DNA of 64,000 bases from positions 1,364,001-1,428,000 of the forward strand of contig NZ_CP099959.1 of the NCBI RefSeq assembly GCF_040409815.1, given 5' to 3'. The DNA comes from Polynucleobacter sp. UK-FUSCHL-C3. Lineage in GTDB: Bacteria; Pseudomonadota; Gammaproteobacteria; Burkholderiales; Burkholderiaceae. Both the position numbers and the translations under genes were made by a program. Positions 19,234 to 28,072 of the stretch are shown here, one piece after another. Within the stretch, counting starts at the first letter, position 1, and every line of letters starts with the position of its first letter. The notes beneath the pieces were generated by a model that had not been told where the DNA came from, searched no databases, and saw only the letters and a program-made list of their open reading frames with translations.

Positions 19234-20180
19234 TGCAAGGTTCTCCAATCTAGGACCATCTTTAAACAATCTTTGTCACTAAACGCTTGACGATATGCTT
19301 GATCAGCTTGATGAGGTGACGCATGGTGCGTAATCAAACCATCAAGCGACAAGCGACCAGACTCGGCTAAGTTCTTCACTGCGAGTAAATCTTTTGGTTG
19401 CCATTGGGCTGCTACACGAATCCGTGCTTCACGCATAAACGCCTGCGGAAATGAGAAAGTCATTGGCGCGTCATAAAAACCCGCCAAGACAATCTCACCG
19501 CCAGGAGCCAAACATGAAATCAAGGTATCTAACAATGAAGCGTCGCCACTCACATCCACAATTGTTTTGTAATAACGCTTCTGATCCGCTTTTGGATCAA
19601 TCACTTCGTAGCCAATTGCTCCGGTGCGGCGATCGGCATCGACCTCCCACACCACAGGGCTCTTGCCAGCAAGCACTGCAATGCGCGCAATTAATCGTCC
19701 TAACACGCCATGACCAATAATCAGATCAGGCTGTTGACTTCCTTCTGATGCGGTCACGTGATGGGCCGTTGCAGCAAGTGCAAAGAGGACCGCCTCTGGG
19801 CCTAATTTGCTATCAACTCCAATGACACGACTCGCCGGCACTACCACACGCGATGCTGCACCACCAAACAAACCTTTTACATCACCAAAACATCGGGCAC
19901 CTGGCACAAATACACGTTGCCCTGGTTTATATCCAGAACGTATGCCTGCTTGATAAATTTTTCCGACAGATTCATAACCAGGAACAAGCGGATATCCCAT
20001 TCCAGGAAAGTGAGGCATACGTCCGCTCCACAATAATTTTTCAGTGCCCGTACTAATTCCACTCCACTCAATATCCACTACGACATCGGTTTCGGTTACG
20101 GGGGATAACTGCAGATCGCTCAAGACAATGCTCTCGGGCTTTTCTAGCACGACGGCTTTGGCTTGATAAGTTGTGTTCAT
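19230..20180 (-). CDS. bchC: BchC, bacteriochlorophyllide a (3-hydroxyethyl) dehydrogenase
   Basis: BchC oxidises the 3-hydroxyethyl group to acetyl in the last ring modification before esterification. 316 residues of the zinc-type medium-chain dehydrogenase family. PGYESVGKIYQAG, GQRVFVPGARCFGDVKGLFGG and a Rossmann segment (LIIGHGVLGRLIA) are visible. First gene of bchCXYZ: two TGT-N12-ACA operators lie directly before its start. It overlaps bchX by four bases. Confidence 0.94.
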   Translation of the reverse strand: MNTTYQAKAVVLEKPESIVLSDLQLSPVTETDVVVDIEWSGISTGTEKLLWSGRMPHFPGMGYPLVPGYESVGKIYQAGIRSGYKPGQRVFVPGARCFGDVKGLFGGAASRVVVPASRVIGVDSKLGPEAVLFALAATAHHVTASEGSQQPDLIIGHGVLGRLIARIAVLAGKSPVVWEVDADRRTGAIGYEVIDPKADQKRYYKTIVDVSGDASLLDTLISCLAPGGEIVLAGFYDAPMTFSFPQAFMREARIRVAAQWQPKDLLAVKNLAESGRLSLDGLITHHASPHQADQAYRQAFSDKDCLKMVLDWRTLQ

Positions 20181-20182
20181 AG

Positions 20183-20200
20183 TGTCATTTCTTTTTTACA
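20183..20200. promoter_or_regulatory. PpsR/CrtJ operator 1 upstream of bchC
   Basis: TGTCATTTCTTTTTTACA fits TGT-N12-ACA exactly, though its interior is not symmetric. It begins three bases before the bchC start codon (minus strand), so it overlaps the ribosome-binding region. It is separated by nine bases from a second site, the arrangement known for co-operative CrtJ binding at bchC. Confidence 0.7.
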
Positions 20201-20209
20201 TACTAATTG

Positions 20210-20227
20210 TGTAAATATTTATTTACA
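20210..20227. promoter_or_regulatory. PpsR/CrtJ operator 2 upstream of bchC
   Basis: TGTAAATATTTATTTACA is a near-perfect palindrome fitting TGT-N12-ACA. It abuts a candidate -10 box (20226-20231). Paired with the site at 20183-20200. Confidence 0.8.
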
Positions 20228-20254
20228 TATATGCATTCTTCACCACTTTTGCAA
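20226..20254 (-). promoter_or_regulatory. Candidate sigma-70 promoter for bchC
   Basis: On the minus strand TTGCAA (-35) is followed after 17 bases by TATATG (-10), each matching four of six consensus bases. The -10 overlaps a PpsR palindrome, which makes repression simple to explain. The boxes are weak, so this is only a candidate. Confidence 0.4.
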
Positions 20255-20330
20255 CAATGTCATCTAGGTGTTTCTACTAATACGCCCTAATATTTACAAG
20301 GCTTTATAGGGAATTTACCCCTCTAAAAAG

Positions 20331-21515
20331 CTAACTTACTGAAAACACTGGTTTTTTACAATGCAAAATCTGGGCATTTAGTGGGATTGCTGATGGCAAT
20401 AAAGAAATGGACTCAAATCCAGCGGCTTGCAACATGGCGCTAATTTCAGCCTGAGTTCTTGGTCGACCTCGACCCATCGCTAGCAAATAGAAGCCAAAAT
20501 AAGCATCCCCCATGGCCTCTTGGCCTGGAGTGCCCGCCATGGGTTCAGCCAAAATGAGACTAGCGCCAGGCTCTAAGGCATTAAATACATTACGTAAAAG
20601 GATTGAAACCCGACTGTCGTCATGATCAAAGATGACCCGGATTAAAGTGGCAATATCAGCCCCTTTGGGTAGCTCTCCCTGGAAAAAATTTCCACCTAAT
20701 GCATTGATTTTATTGGATAAACCTAATTTATTAATGTGAGTATTTGCTAACTCTGCGACACCCGGGAGATCAAAAATAGTGCATTGAAGTTGGGGATAGA
20801 GCTCTACTAACTGACTGACAAAAGCGCCCTGCCCGCCACCAATATCCAAGAGATGTTTGTGTTTTGCAAAGGAATAGGAATCGATCACCTCGGCGGTTAC
20901 CAAAGGTTGGGTATGCGCCATCAGTCGTGAGTAGTCTGCAACGCGCTGCGCAGATAAAGACTCTGGACTTGGATCCTTTTCTCCATTGATGTAGGGCCAG
21001 TACTCCGCCATCGCTGCTTTACCAGTCACATCACCGCGCAATAATGCCAATGGGTCTTGTAGATCGCGATAGAAATCGCCATGATGAATAATCATGTCAA
21101 GTAATGCACGATTACCAACCAATGGTGCGCCCAACATCCCCAAAGCGTAGTGGCCGTTTTTTCTCTTTGTGAGTAAACGAATCGCCACCGCAGCATCTAG
21201 TAAACGACTTAATCCGGACTCAGGTAGCGCAATCTGTTTTTGTAAATCTGCTTTTGATAATGCGCCATCTGCTAGAAGTTCAAATATATTAACGCGCACA
21301 CACGCAAGTAATATTTGTGAATATACAAACCCAGCCATTACATCAAAAAGGGATGCTGCCTGCTTACGAACAATCCACCGGGTGAATGGAAAACGAGCAG
21401 CCCATCTCTGAAAGCGAGATGATGCAATTAAAGAGTTTCGCCAATCTACAAAAGCATCGAATAGCGAATGAGAGGAAGGGGGCGTGTCTCCAGACACACG
21501 CTCAAACGGTAGCAT
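20331..21515 (-). CDS. crtF: CrtF, hydroxyneurosporene O-methyltransferase
   Basis: CrtF methylates the tertiary hydroxyl group of 1-hydroxycarotenoids using S-adenosylmethionine. 394 residues from the start at 21515 (MLPFERVSGDTPP). The cofactor motif LLDIGGGQGAFVSQL and the late LAEPMAGTPGQEAMGDAYFGFYLLAMGRGRPR segment are typical of the family. The start overlaps the crtE stop by 14 bases; a start 10 codons earlier is possible. About 150 bases separate it from bchC, holding the bchC promoter. Confidence 0.93.
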   Translation of the reverse strand: MLPFERVSGDTPPSSHSLFDAFVDWRNSLIASSRFQRWAARFPFTRWIVRKQAASLFDVMAGFVYSQILLACVRVNIFELLADGALSKADLQKQIALPESGLSRLLDAAVAIRLLTKRKNGHYALGMLGAPLVGNRALLDMIIHHGDFYRDLQDPLALLRGDVTGKAAMAEYWPYINGEKDPSPESLSAQRVADYSRLMAHTQPLVTAEVIDSYSFAKHKHLLDIGGGQGAFVSQLVELYPQLQCTIFDLPGVAELANTHINKLGLSNKINALGGNFFQGELPKGADIATLIRVIFDHDDSRVSILLRNVFNALEPGASLILAEPMAGTPGQEAMGDAYFGFYLLAMGRGRPRTQAEISAMLQAAGFESISLLPSAIPLNAQILHCKKPVFSVS

Positions 21516-22422
21516 GGTGATGCAATGGCCGATTTGTATTTGCAAACCATGACTCGGGTATTAATCGCTCAGCCTCTTTTGCAACTAAGCCGCGCAACAT
21601 CTTCTCGCCTTTACAGCTGGGGATCGAGTTAATCGCCTTGTATACCAACTCGTCAAAGTGCTGCACAGCACCCACTAGGCCAAGATCCCTTGCCGAGCTT
21701 GGTCTGTCGTGCGTAATGTCTTGTCCTTGGGGTTTGCCCATCATGGCTTGATCAGCCAATACATCGCGGATATCGTCGGCCACTTGATATGCCTCACCCA
21801 ACCACTCACCCAGAGGTTTCCAGGTATCGGCATCGGCACCCGCTGCCTGTGCTCCAGCCGCAGTTGCTGCTTCAAATAAAGATCCAGTTTTCTCTTTTTG
21901 ATATTGCTTAAGTTGCACTTTGGATTCACATTCCCAAGCTTGTCCTGCGACGATTCCATGCGGTGCGCCAACCGATGTTGCAATCGTACGCAACACAGGA
22001 GCTAAGCGTAATGGCGAACGCATGCTACAACTCGCTACATATTGGAATGCCAACACGATTAAGGCATCACCAGCAAGAACGGCAAGGCGTTCACCAAATG
22101 CTGCGTGAACTGATGCTTGCCCACGTCTTACTAGCGCATTATCAAAACACGGTAAATCATCGTGCACTAACGAGGCGCAATGCAATAGCTCGATAGCGCT
22201 GGCTGCCGCAGTGGATAATGCGGGATCATCATCACCGCATGCAGTGGCAACTGCCAAACATAATTGGGGTCGTATGCGTGCGCCACCTGGAAAAATAGAA
22301 TGGTGCAAGGCTTTTTGTAAATTTTGTGGGGCTGTCTTAGACTCGGCTATCGCCAAAGCCTGATGCAAGCCTTTCTCAATCCGCTTTAGCATCTCGTGAG
22401 TTGGAGCACTTTTTAGACTCAT
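21502..22422 (-). CDS. crtE: CrtE, geranylgeranyl diphosphate synthase
   Basis: CrtE makes the C20 precursor for carotenoids and for the bacteriochlorophyll tail. 306 residues. The first aspartate-rich motif is VHDDLPCFDN (Asp88 to Asp94), followed by RRGQ. The second is VADDIRDVLAD. GGARIRPQLC near the N-terminus is the substrate-binding region. First gene of the crtEF-bchCXYZ-puf run; a perfect PpsR palindrome lies 48 bases upstream, in the divergent region with bchO. Confidence 0.95.
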   Translation of the reverse strand: MSLKSAPTHEMLKRIEKGLHQALAIAESKTAPQNLQKALHHSIFPGGARIRPQLCLAVATACGDDDPALSTAAASAIELLHCASLVHDDLPCFDNALVRRGQASVHAAFGERLAVLAGDALIVLAFQYVASCSMRSPLRLAPVLRTIATSVGAPHGIVAGQAWECESKVQLKQYQKEKTGSLFEAATAAGAQAAGADADTWKPLGEWLGEAYQVADDIRDVLADQAMMGKPQGQDITHDRPSSARDLGLVGAVQHFDELVYKAINSIPSCKGEKMLRGLVAKEAERLIPESWFANTNRPLHHHATV

Positions 22423-22468
22423 GACTTACTTTCTGGTGTGGTTGACGAGCTGGTAAGACCTAAAATAG

Positions 22469-22498
22469 TTGTAAATATTTTTTTACACTTATTATGAT
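22469..22498 (+). promoter_or_regulatory. Candidate sigma-70 promoter for bchO
   Basis: TTGTAA (22469-22474) and TATGAT (22493-22498) are separated by 18 bases, about 60 bases before the bchO ATG. The whole PpsR palindrome lies between and across these boxes. Confidence 0.45.
22470..22487. promoter_or_regulatory. PpsR/CrtJ operator between crtE and bchO
   Basis: TGTAAATATTTTTTTACA fits TGT-N12-ACA. It lies midway between the divergent crtE and bchO starts and overlaps the candidate bchO -35 box and spacer, so one repressor could control both directions. Confidence 0.78.
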
Positions 22499-22558
22499 TA
22501 CGAATATAGACACCCGATCTACTTGGGTCAATGCACTTTAACTAGGGGAAAACCCTTA

Positions 22559-23431
22559 ATGAACACTATGAATCGCGTTCCCTATGACTGGCCAAATCGT
22601 CAGATCAGTCGCTCAGTCGAGGTGGCTGGGCTAGCTTGGCATGTCCAAATCTCTGGTAAGGGACCGCTGATTTTGTTATTGCATGGCACTGGCTCATCAA
22701 CACATTCGTGGGCAGAGTTAACGCCCATCCTCAATAAAGAGGCACAGATTTTGAACCTTGATTTACCAGGGCACGCCTTTACTCTAGGAGCTCCTATTGA
22801 TAGCTTGAAGCTCGAAGAAATTGCCCGCAGTTTGATTGGTCTGGTTCAAGAGCTAAAACTTCCTTGGCCAACCATGGTGGTCGGCCATTCTGCAGGTGCG
22901 CCGCTCGCGCTGGCATTTGCCGTTCAAGCCAAGGTAAAACCACAAATTATTATTGGTTTTAATCCATCGCTCATCCCGCCGCCGCCCAGCTACACCCAAT
23001 TTTTTGGTCCGATGTTAGGCCCAGTTACAAAATCAGCCACACTGGCGTCGATTTTGGCCAAGATTGCGCCCATGAGTGGTATGACCGATCGCTTGCTGGA
23101 CTCTACAAATACCAATTTGCCCGAGACCAATCGCAATTACTACCGCCGTTTATTTACCTCTCCTGATCACGTACGTGGCGCAATGAACTTTATGGCTTCA
23201 GCTAATATCAGTCAGGTGCTTAGTGCTAGCTCAAATCTGCCTAGCAAACTCATTTGGGTTATTGGTGAAAGCGATCAATGGGTTCCTGAAATAGGTTTAC
23301 AGAAAATCATCCAACAGTATTTTGCAAAATCAACCGTGATTCATTGGCAGGGTGGTCACATCATGCACGAAGTAGAAGCTGAAAAGAGTGCAGATTTGAT
23401 CTTGAGTGAACTGCGTACTCTAAAAAAATAA
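22559..23431 (+). CDS. bchO: BchO, alpha/beta-hydrolase linked to Mg chelatase
   Basis: BchO is found beside bchI and bchD in purple bacteria and is thought to assist Mg chelation or protect it; its reaction is unproven. About 290 residues. Family features: YDWPNRQISRSVEVAGLAWHVQ, the oxyanion segment LLLHGTGSSTHSWAEL, the nucleophile elbow VVGHSAGAP and a late histidine in WQGGHIMHE. The start is set at ATG 22559 (MNTMNRVPYDW), with AGGGG upstream; an in-frame TTG at 22523 is possible. It converges with bchD (stops nine bases apart). Confidence 0.9.
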   Translation: MNTMNRVPYDWPNRQISRSVEVAGLAWHVQISGKGPLILLLHGTGSSTHSWAELTPILNKEAQILNLDLPGHAFTLGAPIDSLKLEEIARSLIGLVQELKLPWPTMVVGHSAGAPLALAFAVQAKVKPQIIIGFNPSLIPPPPSYTQFFGPMLGPVTKSATLASILAKIAPMSGMTDRLLDSTNTNLPETNRNYYRRLFTSPDHVRGAMNFMASANISQVLSASSNLPSKLIWVIGESDQWVPEIGLQKIIQQYFAKSTVIHWQGGHIMHEVEAEKSADLILSELRTLKK

Positions 23432-23439
23432 CTGATTCG

Positions 23440-25230
23440 TTACTGATGTAATACCTGAATTACTGCCTGCGAGAGTTCTTGCGCACCCGCATGGGGCAAA
23501 GGTAAATAATAGGATCCAATCAAATGAGCAATGTGTTGACCTTCCTCGCGTACCTGCGGAGAAGTATCGATCCATAAGCTACGTACCTTGACTTGCGCTG
23601 CCATACGAGCCGATTGCTCTGCATCGACCTGCGCTTGTGCCCTACCTGGAGTGCCATCACGCGCAATATTGGCACGACCATCCGTTAAGAACACCAACGT
23701 TGGTGTCATCCCTTTTTTAAGAGACGCTTTAGCCAGTTGATATGCCGAATCAATTGCACGCGCTAAAGGAGTGCCTCCTCCTCCAGGCAAACTTGCCAAA
23801 GATCGTTTTGCTCTGACCAGTGAACGTGTAGGGCTCAGTAACAGCTCAGCCTCACTTCCTCGAAACGCAATCAATGCTACTTGATCGCGCCGCACATAAC
23901 ACTCTGCTAAAAGAAGCTCAACTGCACCCTTGGCTTCGGCTAAACGGTTCATTGCCGATGAGCCTGATGCATCCACTACAAAAGTTGTTAAGGTTTGCGT
24001 GCGCTCACGATAGCGTTTAATACGGAAATCATCTTTTTGAATGAGCACACATGGGCGGCCAATCTGATTTTTGTTCGCCGTCTCGCGACGCCGCATGGCT
24101 TGCCATGGAACTGCGGCACGCAGAGTATCAATCAGACTTAGTGTGCCTCTAGCGCTAGGCATTCCTGCCATAGAACCCATTGGGCGGCCACGTTTACTAC
24201 TCATCTGACTAACGCCTGCCTTACCTGCAGAACTATTTTTCTGTCTAGCCATCGCAATTTGTGCCAAGCGGGCCAAAAGGTCAGCTGGAATGCTAGCGCG
24301 TGCAGCGTCTAATATTTGATCTTCAAGCACCTCTTCATCGGGGGTTTGTGGCGCATTTGATTCTTCAGATTGAGTATCGTCAACCTCGGGTGGCGGAGTC
24401 TCCTCATTCGCCTGCTCCTCAGGGGTCTGCTCGGGCAGTTGCGTTGCGCGAGGAATAAGAACCATACTCACTGCGCGCTCTATATGGTCCCTACTTGGTA
24501 TTACTCCTTCCCACAAGGGGTCGAGCGCAGCTAAGTAGCGTGCGGTCCGCACTGTAAATTGCACTGCACGAATGGATGCGATTCCTAATTGAATTGCGAT
24601 CCCCACAAGCGCATCAATTTGATCATCCTCGAGCTCAATCTCAGCGAGACGAGTCTGCACTCGACTTGGATCAAAATCACTAAACTCTTTATCCACCTCT
24701 TCATCCGGCAGGGATTGCCAAGCAAACCCATCTAGATCAATGTGAAAGGCGCAACGCTCCATTAATTTTGGGTTGACGTGCTCATCGTCTTCAATACTTT
24801 CGTCGAGCACAATCACACCAATACGACACACCATGGTTTTACTCTGGCCATCACGCTCTAACTGTATTGCCCCATGATCTAATGCACTTGCGATCCGGGC
24901 GGCAATGCCTATCTCGAGGCGCTCGGCCATCGGCAAAACCACAATACCTTGATCACACTTAGCCAATACTCCTTCCCGCAAGACCGGCTTACCTTGTTTA
25001 AGGGTGGCTTCAATATCGAGGCCACCGAGTAAGTTCTCATCCGTAATTGCATTCGGAATCTTGCGCAAAGGTACCGATAAGCCATTCTGTTTAGCCATTT
25101 GTTCAAGGGCCACTAACCAGCGATCACGCACCGGGCCCGAACGTGAGCGTACAAGCACCCCACCAAAGTGATGCGGTGCCAGCACAAGTAGTTGTGCAAT
25201 CTGCAGATAAGCCAACCAGTGTTCAGTCAT
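23440..25230 (-). CDS. bchD: BchD, magnesium chelatase subunit D
   Basis: BchD is the AAA-like bridging subunit of Mg chelatase, which inserts magnesium into protoporphyrin IX with BchI and BchH. 596 residues. The N-terminal AAA-like region (1-260) has degenerate nucleotide motifs. An acidic proline-rich linker spans about 265-305 (QTPEEQANEETPPPEVDD). The C-terminal von Willebrand A domain carries the metal-site motif DASGSS (Asp420, Ser422, Ser424), later TPLARAID and LTDGRANIARDG. It starts three bases after the bchI stop. Confidence 0.95.
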   Translation of the reverse strand: MTEHWLAYLQIAQLLVLAPHHFGGVLVRSRSGPVRDRWLVALEQMAKQNGLSVPLRKIPNAITDENLLGGLDIEATLKQGKPVLREGVLAKCDQGIVVLPMAERLEIGIAARIASALDHGAIQLERDGQSKTMVCRIGVIVLDESIEDDEHVNPKLMERCAFHIDLDGFAWQSLPDEEVDKEFSDFDPSRVQTRLAEIELEDDQIDALVGIAIQLGIASIRAVQFTVRTARYLAALDPLWEGVIPSRDHIERAVSMVLIPRATQLPEQTPEEQANEETPPPEVDDTQSEESNAPQTPDEEVLEDQILDAARASIPADLLARLAQIAMARQKNSSAGKAGVSQMSSKRGRPMGSMAGMPSARGTLSLIDTLRAAVPWQAMRRRETANKNQIGRPCVLIQKDDFRIKRYRERTQTLTTFVVDASGSSAMNRLAEAKGAVELLLAECYVRRDQVALIAFRGSEAELLLSPTRSLVRAKRSLASLPGGGGTPLARAIDSAYQLAKASLKKGMTPTLVFLTDGRANIARDGTPGRAQAQVDAEQSARMAAQVKVRSLWIDTSPQVREEGQHIAHLIGSYYLPLPHAGAQELSQAVIQVLHQ

Positions 25231-25233
25231 TAA

Positions 25234-26259
25234 TTAAGCAAACAATTCATCGAGCGCGCGCTGAACACGGGTAGCTGAACTAGACTCATCAAGTGGATTT
25301 CGGCGTAAGCGATGCTGTAATGCAGGTACTGCAATTCGTTTGAGATGCTCGCGGCTTACTTTATTTTTGCCTTCTAATGCTGCCATAGCGCGGGAGGCGC
25401 GTAATAAGGTGAGCTCGCCACGTAAGCCATCGGTACCAAGATGAGCGCACAATTTAGTAGCATCTTCCAGCAACTTATCGTCAGCTTTCACAGTAGGTAA
25501 TTTTTTTCGGGCAGCGGTCATTTGTCCGCGGATCTTTTCTTCTTCTTTCTCCCACACTGCTAAGAAGGCCTCAGGATTACGTTCAAACTGATCGCGCCGC
25601 TTAATGATCTCCACACGTCCTGCCATATCACTGGGTGTCTTTACCTCAACAGCCAAACCAAAGCGGTCAAGTAATTGTGGACGTAACTCGCCCTCTTCCG
25701 GATTACCGCTACCAACCAGAACAAATCGCGCTGGATGGCGCACACTTAAACCCTCACGCTCAACCACATTCTGTCCGGAAGCAGCCACATCAATCAAAAG
25801 ATCAACCAAGTGGTCATCTAGTAGGTTCACTTCATCGATGTATAAAAATCCACGATGCGCTCTTGCTAATAGGCCAGGCTCAAAGGCTTTTTCGCCCAAG
25901 GTCAAGGCTTTCTCAATATCTAAGGCGCCAAGCACGCGATCTTCGGTTGCGCCTAAAGGTAAGTCCACCACGGGTACTGGGCGTACTTCGGTTTTTACTT
26001 TTGTTTTGGAATTGGACTGCGTATCGCAAATTGCGCAAGCGCCTGCCATAGCCTTTGGATCACATCCATAGGGACAGTTTTGAACAACAGTCATGTTGGG
26101 CAACAAGGCAGCAAGGCCTCGAACCGCAGTTGACTTACCCGTGCCACGATCCCCCATCACCAAGACACCACCGACACTTGGATCGAGGGCGACAACTAGA
26201 ATGGCTAACTTCATATCCTCTTGACCAACAATGGCTGAAAAGGGGTAATTACGAGACAT
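25234..26259 (-). CDS. bchI: BchI, magnesium chelatase ATPase subunit I
   Basis: BchI is the AAA+ ATPase motor of Mg chelatase, forming a double hexamer with BchD. 341 residues. Walker A GDRGTGKS at residues 36-43, Walker B region FLYIDEVNLLDDHLVD, sensor and arginine-finger segment GSGNPEEGELRPQLLDRFGL. A cysteine-rich insert (NCPYGCDPKAMAGACAICD) lies near residue 62-80. AGAGGAG precedes the ATG. No exact TGT-N12-ACA palindrome is present in its upstream region, unlike bchH. Confidence 0.96.
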   Translation of the reverse strand: MSRNYPFSAIVGQEDMKLAILVVALDPSVGGVLVMGDRGTGKSTAVRGLAALLPNMTVVQNCPYGCDPKAMAGACAICDTQSNSKTKVKTEVRPVPVVDLPLGATEDRVLGALDIEKALTLGEKAFEPGLLARAHRGFLYIDEVNLLDDHLVDLLIDVAASGQNVVEREGLSVRHPARFVLVGSGNPEEGELRPQLLDRFGLAVEVKTPSDMAGRVEIIKRRDQFERNPEAFLAVWEKEEEKIRGQMTAARKKLPTVKADDKLLEDATKLCAHLGTDGLRGELTLLRASRAMAALEGKNKVSREHLKRIAVPALQHRLRRNPLDESSSATRVQRALDELFA

Positions 26260-26356
26260 ACCTTGCTCCTCTTAGTAACAATTAACTGCTTGTCGTTAAT
26301 TTAGGGTTAAATATAAGGCATATGAACCTAAAAAATAGCCGAACAAAGGGAAAGCC

Positions 26357-26812
26357 ATGAGTGAAAGTAACCCAAAAGACATTAAAAACATTGAGCACCG
26401 GATCGAATCCTGGCTAATCCCTACCGGTAATCTCTTTGTTTCTTTATTCCACCGGATAGCCCTTTTTGGTATTGGCGCAGCTACAGTTTGGGCCGCCGGC
26501 ATGAGTTTTGCTGAAATGATGCAAAAACCTTATGCATCCGTTCAAGACCTACTCCTACTCTTTATTTATCTAGAAATCGGTGCGATGGTAGGCATTTATT
26601 TCAAGACCAACCATATGCCGGTTAGGTTTTTGATCTACATCGCTATCACAGCGGTTACTCGCCTGATTATTGATTTAGTCGGAACAAAGCATGAGGCAGA
26701 TATGGGCATTCTGCTCATGGGTATCACCATTTTTGTATTAGCACTTGCCAATGCCTTGATCCGCTATGCCTCGAATAAATTTCCGAGTAAATCGGATACC
26801 CATAATGAGTAA
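26357..26812 (+). CDS. psiE: PsiE-family membrane protein
   Basis: A 151-residue protein with about four membrane helices (roughly 38-58, 66-85, 88-107 and 116-136) and the family-like segments LLLLFIYLEIGAMVGIYF and MPVRFLIYIAITAVTRLIIDL. PsiE proteins are induced by phosphate starvation in Escherichia coli; the molecular role is unknown. It is divergent from bchI and runs into the aldolase gene (four-base gap). It has no known tie to photosynthesis. Confidence 0.85.
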   Translation: MSESNPKDIKNIEHRIESWLIPTGNLFVSLFHRIALFGIGAATVWAAGMSFAEMMQKPYASVQDLLLLFIYLEIGAMVGIYFKTNHMPVRFLIYIAITAVTRLIIDLVGTKHEADMGILLMGITIFVLALANALIRYASNKFPSKSDTHNE

Positions 26813-26815
26813 CTC

Positions 26816-27544
26816 GTGAACCCAGAAGAGTGGCAAACCCGGATTGATTTAGCTGCCTGCTATCGACTTTGCGCCTTTGAGGGCTGGGATGATTTGATTT
26901 ATACGCACATCTCAGCCAGCGTTCCTGGCGAACCTAATCACTACCTGATTAATCCATTCGGCTACCAGTTTGATGAAATTACTGCATCCAATTTAGTGAA
27001 GGTCAACACACGGGGTGAGATTGTCGACTCCGACTCTCTATACAAAGTAAACCCTACCGGCTTTGCAATTCATGGAGCAGTGCATCGTGCAAGACCAGAT
27101 GCACACTGCGTAATGCATCTTCACAATACTGCGGGGATTGCCGTATCTGCACAAAGCAAGGGCCTACTCCCGCTGTCACAACACGCTATGCGTTTTATGG
27201 GACATATTGCATACCATGACTACGAAGGTGTTGCTCTGACTGAGACAGAAGGAAAACGCTTAACCGAGTCTTTGGGACAGCACCCTGCAATGCTCTTACG
27301 AAACCATGGCACCCTGACACTGGGCAGAACAATCGGTGAAGCCTATGTGGTCATGGCAACCCTGATTAAGGCCTGTGAAATCCAAATAGCAGCACTTAGT
27401 TCCACAGATTTATACACACCCAAACAAAGTGTGATTCAGAAAGCAGCCGACGAGTTACATGACAATGGGGCCGAAGAAGGCATTCTCGAGTGGCCTGCCT
27501 TATTACGCATGCTCGATCGATTTGATGAGAGCTATAAAGATTAA
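26816..27544 (+). CDS. Class II aldolase/adducin-family protein
   Basis: A 242-residue member of the class II aldolase/adducin fold, which uses a zinc ion held by histidines to cleave or isomerise sugar phosphates. Visible: CAFEGWDDLIYTHISAS, the metal motif HCVMHLHNTAG, and LLRNHGTLTLGRTIGEAY with a further histidine. The start codon is GTG, four bases after psiE. Substrate cannot be read from sequence. It is likely co-transcribed with psiE and followed by a tautomerase gene. Confidence 0.88.
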   Translation: MNPEEWQTRIDLAACYRLCAFEGWDDLIYTHISASVPGEPNHYLINPFGYQFDEITASNLVKVNTRGEIVDSDSLYKVNPTGFAIHGAVHRARPDAHCVMHLHNTAGIAVSAQSKGLLPLSQHAMRFMGHIAYHDYEGVALTETEGKRLTESLGQHPAMLLRNHGTLTLGRTIGEAYVVMATLIKACEIQIAALSSTDLYTPKQSVIQKAADELHDNGAEEGILEWPALLRMLDRFDESYKD

Positions 27545-27570
27545 TACCCATCATTACGAAAGGAATAGGT

Positions 27571-27765
27571 ATGCCAACCTTAAATGTGCAATTGTTTGAA
27601 GGTCGTACCGTTGAACAAAAACGTCAATTTGTTGCTGAGGTCACTCGTGTAACTTGTGAAACCTTAGGTTGCTCAGCAGGCTCTGTTGACATCATCATCA
27701 CGGATGTCAAAAAAGAAGATTGGGCTACCGGTGGTAAGTTATGGTGTGATGCAGATAACAAATAA
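27571..27765 (+). CDS. 4-oxalocrotonate tautomerase-family protein
   Basis: A 64-residue member of the tautomerase superfamily. Pro2 becomes the N-terminal catalytic proline after removal of methionine (MPTLNVQLFEGRT). The size is that of a single beta-alpha-beta unit which forms hexamers. GAAAGGAAT lies before the ATG. It probably ends the psiE-aldolase operon. The substrate is unknown. Confidence 0.87.
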   Translation: MPTLNVQLFEGRTVEQKRQFVAEVTRVTCETLGCSAGSVDIIITDVKKEDWATGGKLWCDADNK

Positions 27766-27769
27766 AAAG

Positions 27770-28072
27770 CTAAGCATGAACGGTGATCCTCATGCCCAAG
27801 GCTTGAATCACTTTTGAGACTGTATCAAAACGAGGCTTGGTATTCGGTTTTAGGGCTTTGTATAAGGCCTCGCGGCTTAGTCCGCTAGATTGAGCAACCT
27901 CTACCATCCCTTTAGCCCTAGCAATATGCCCTAGGGCAGCAGCCAGCTCCGCATCGTCCCCATCGGCAATGACTTGGTTTAAATATTCTGTCATTGCTTT
28001 TTTACTTTTCAGCAAACGAGCGATATCAAATTCAGAACATTTCAGGTTTTTAGTCTTTCTTAATAATTTCAT
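27770..28072 (-). CDS. HigA-type antitoxin with helix-turn-helix
   Basis: About 100 residues with a C-terminal helix-turn-helix (GMVEVAQSSGLSREALYKALKPNTKPRFDTVSKVIQALGM) typical of addiction-module antidote proteins that pair with HigB/RelE-like toxins. The start at 28072 (MKLLRKTKNLKC) has GGGGAA upstream and overlaps the toxin gene by 23 bases. Toxin-first order is usual for higBA. It likely binds the palindrome at 28392-28411. Confidence 0.85.
   Translation of the reverse strand: MKLLRKTKNLKCSEFDIARLLKSKKAMTEYLNQVIADGDDAELAAALGHIARAKGMVEVAQSSGLSREALYKALKPNTKPRFDTVSKVIQALGMRITVHA

Noticed and set aside
20181..20330. Possible small gene in the crtF-bchC gap
   Set aside because: No frame with a start and ribosome-binding site; the gap is explained by the bchC promoter and PpsR sites.
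21481..21505. GTGTCT/AGACAC inverted repeat near the crtF start
   Set aside because: Imperfect, lies within the crtF coding sequence near the crtE stop and has no T-run; likely chance.
25604..26071. 155-codon plus-strand frame opposite bchI
   Set aside because: Antisense to a strongly conserved gene; its Ser/Lys/Pro-rich sequence is what an opposite-strand shadow produces.
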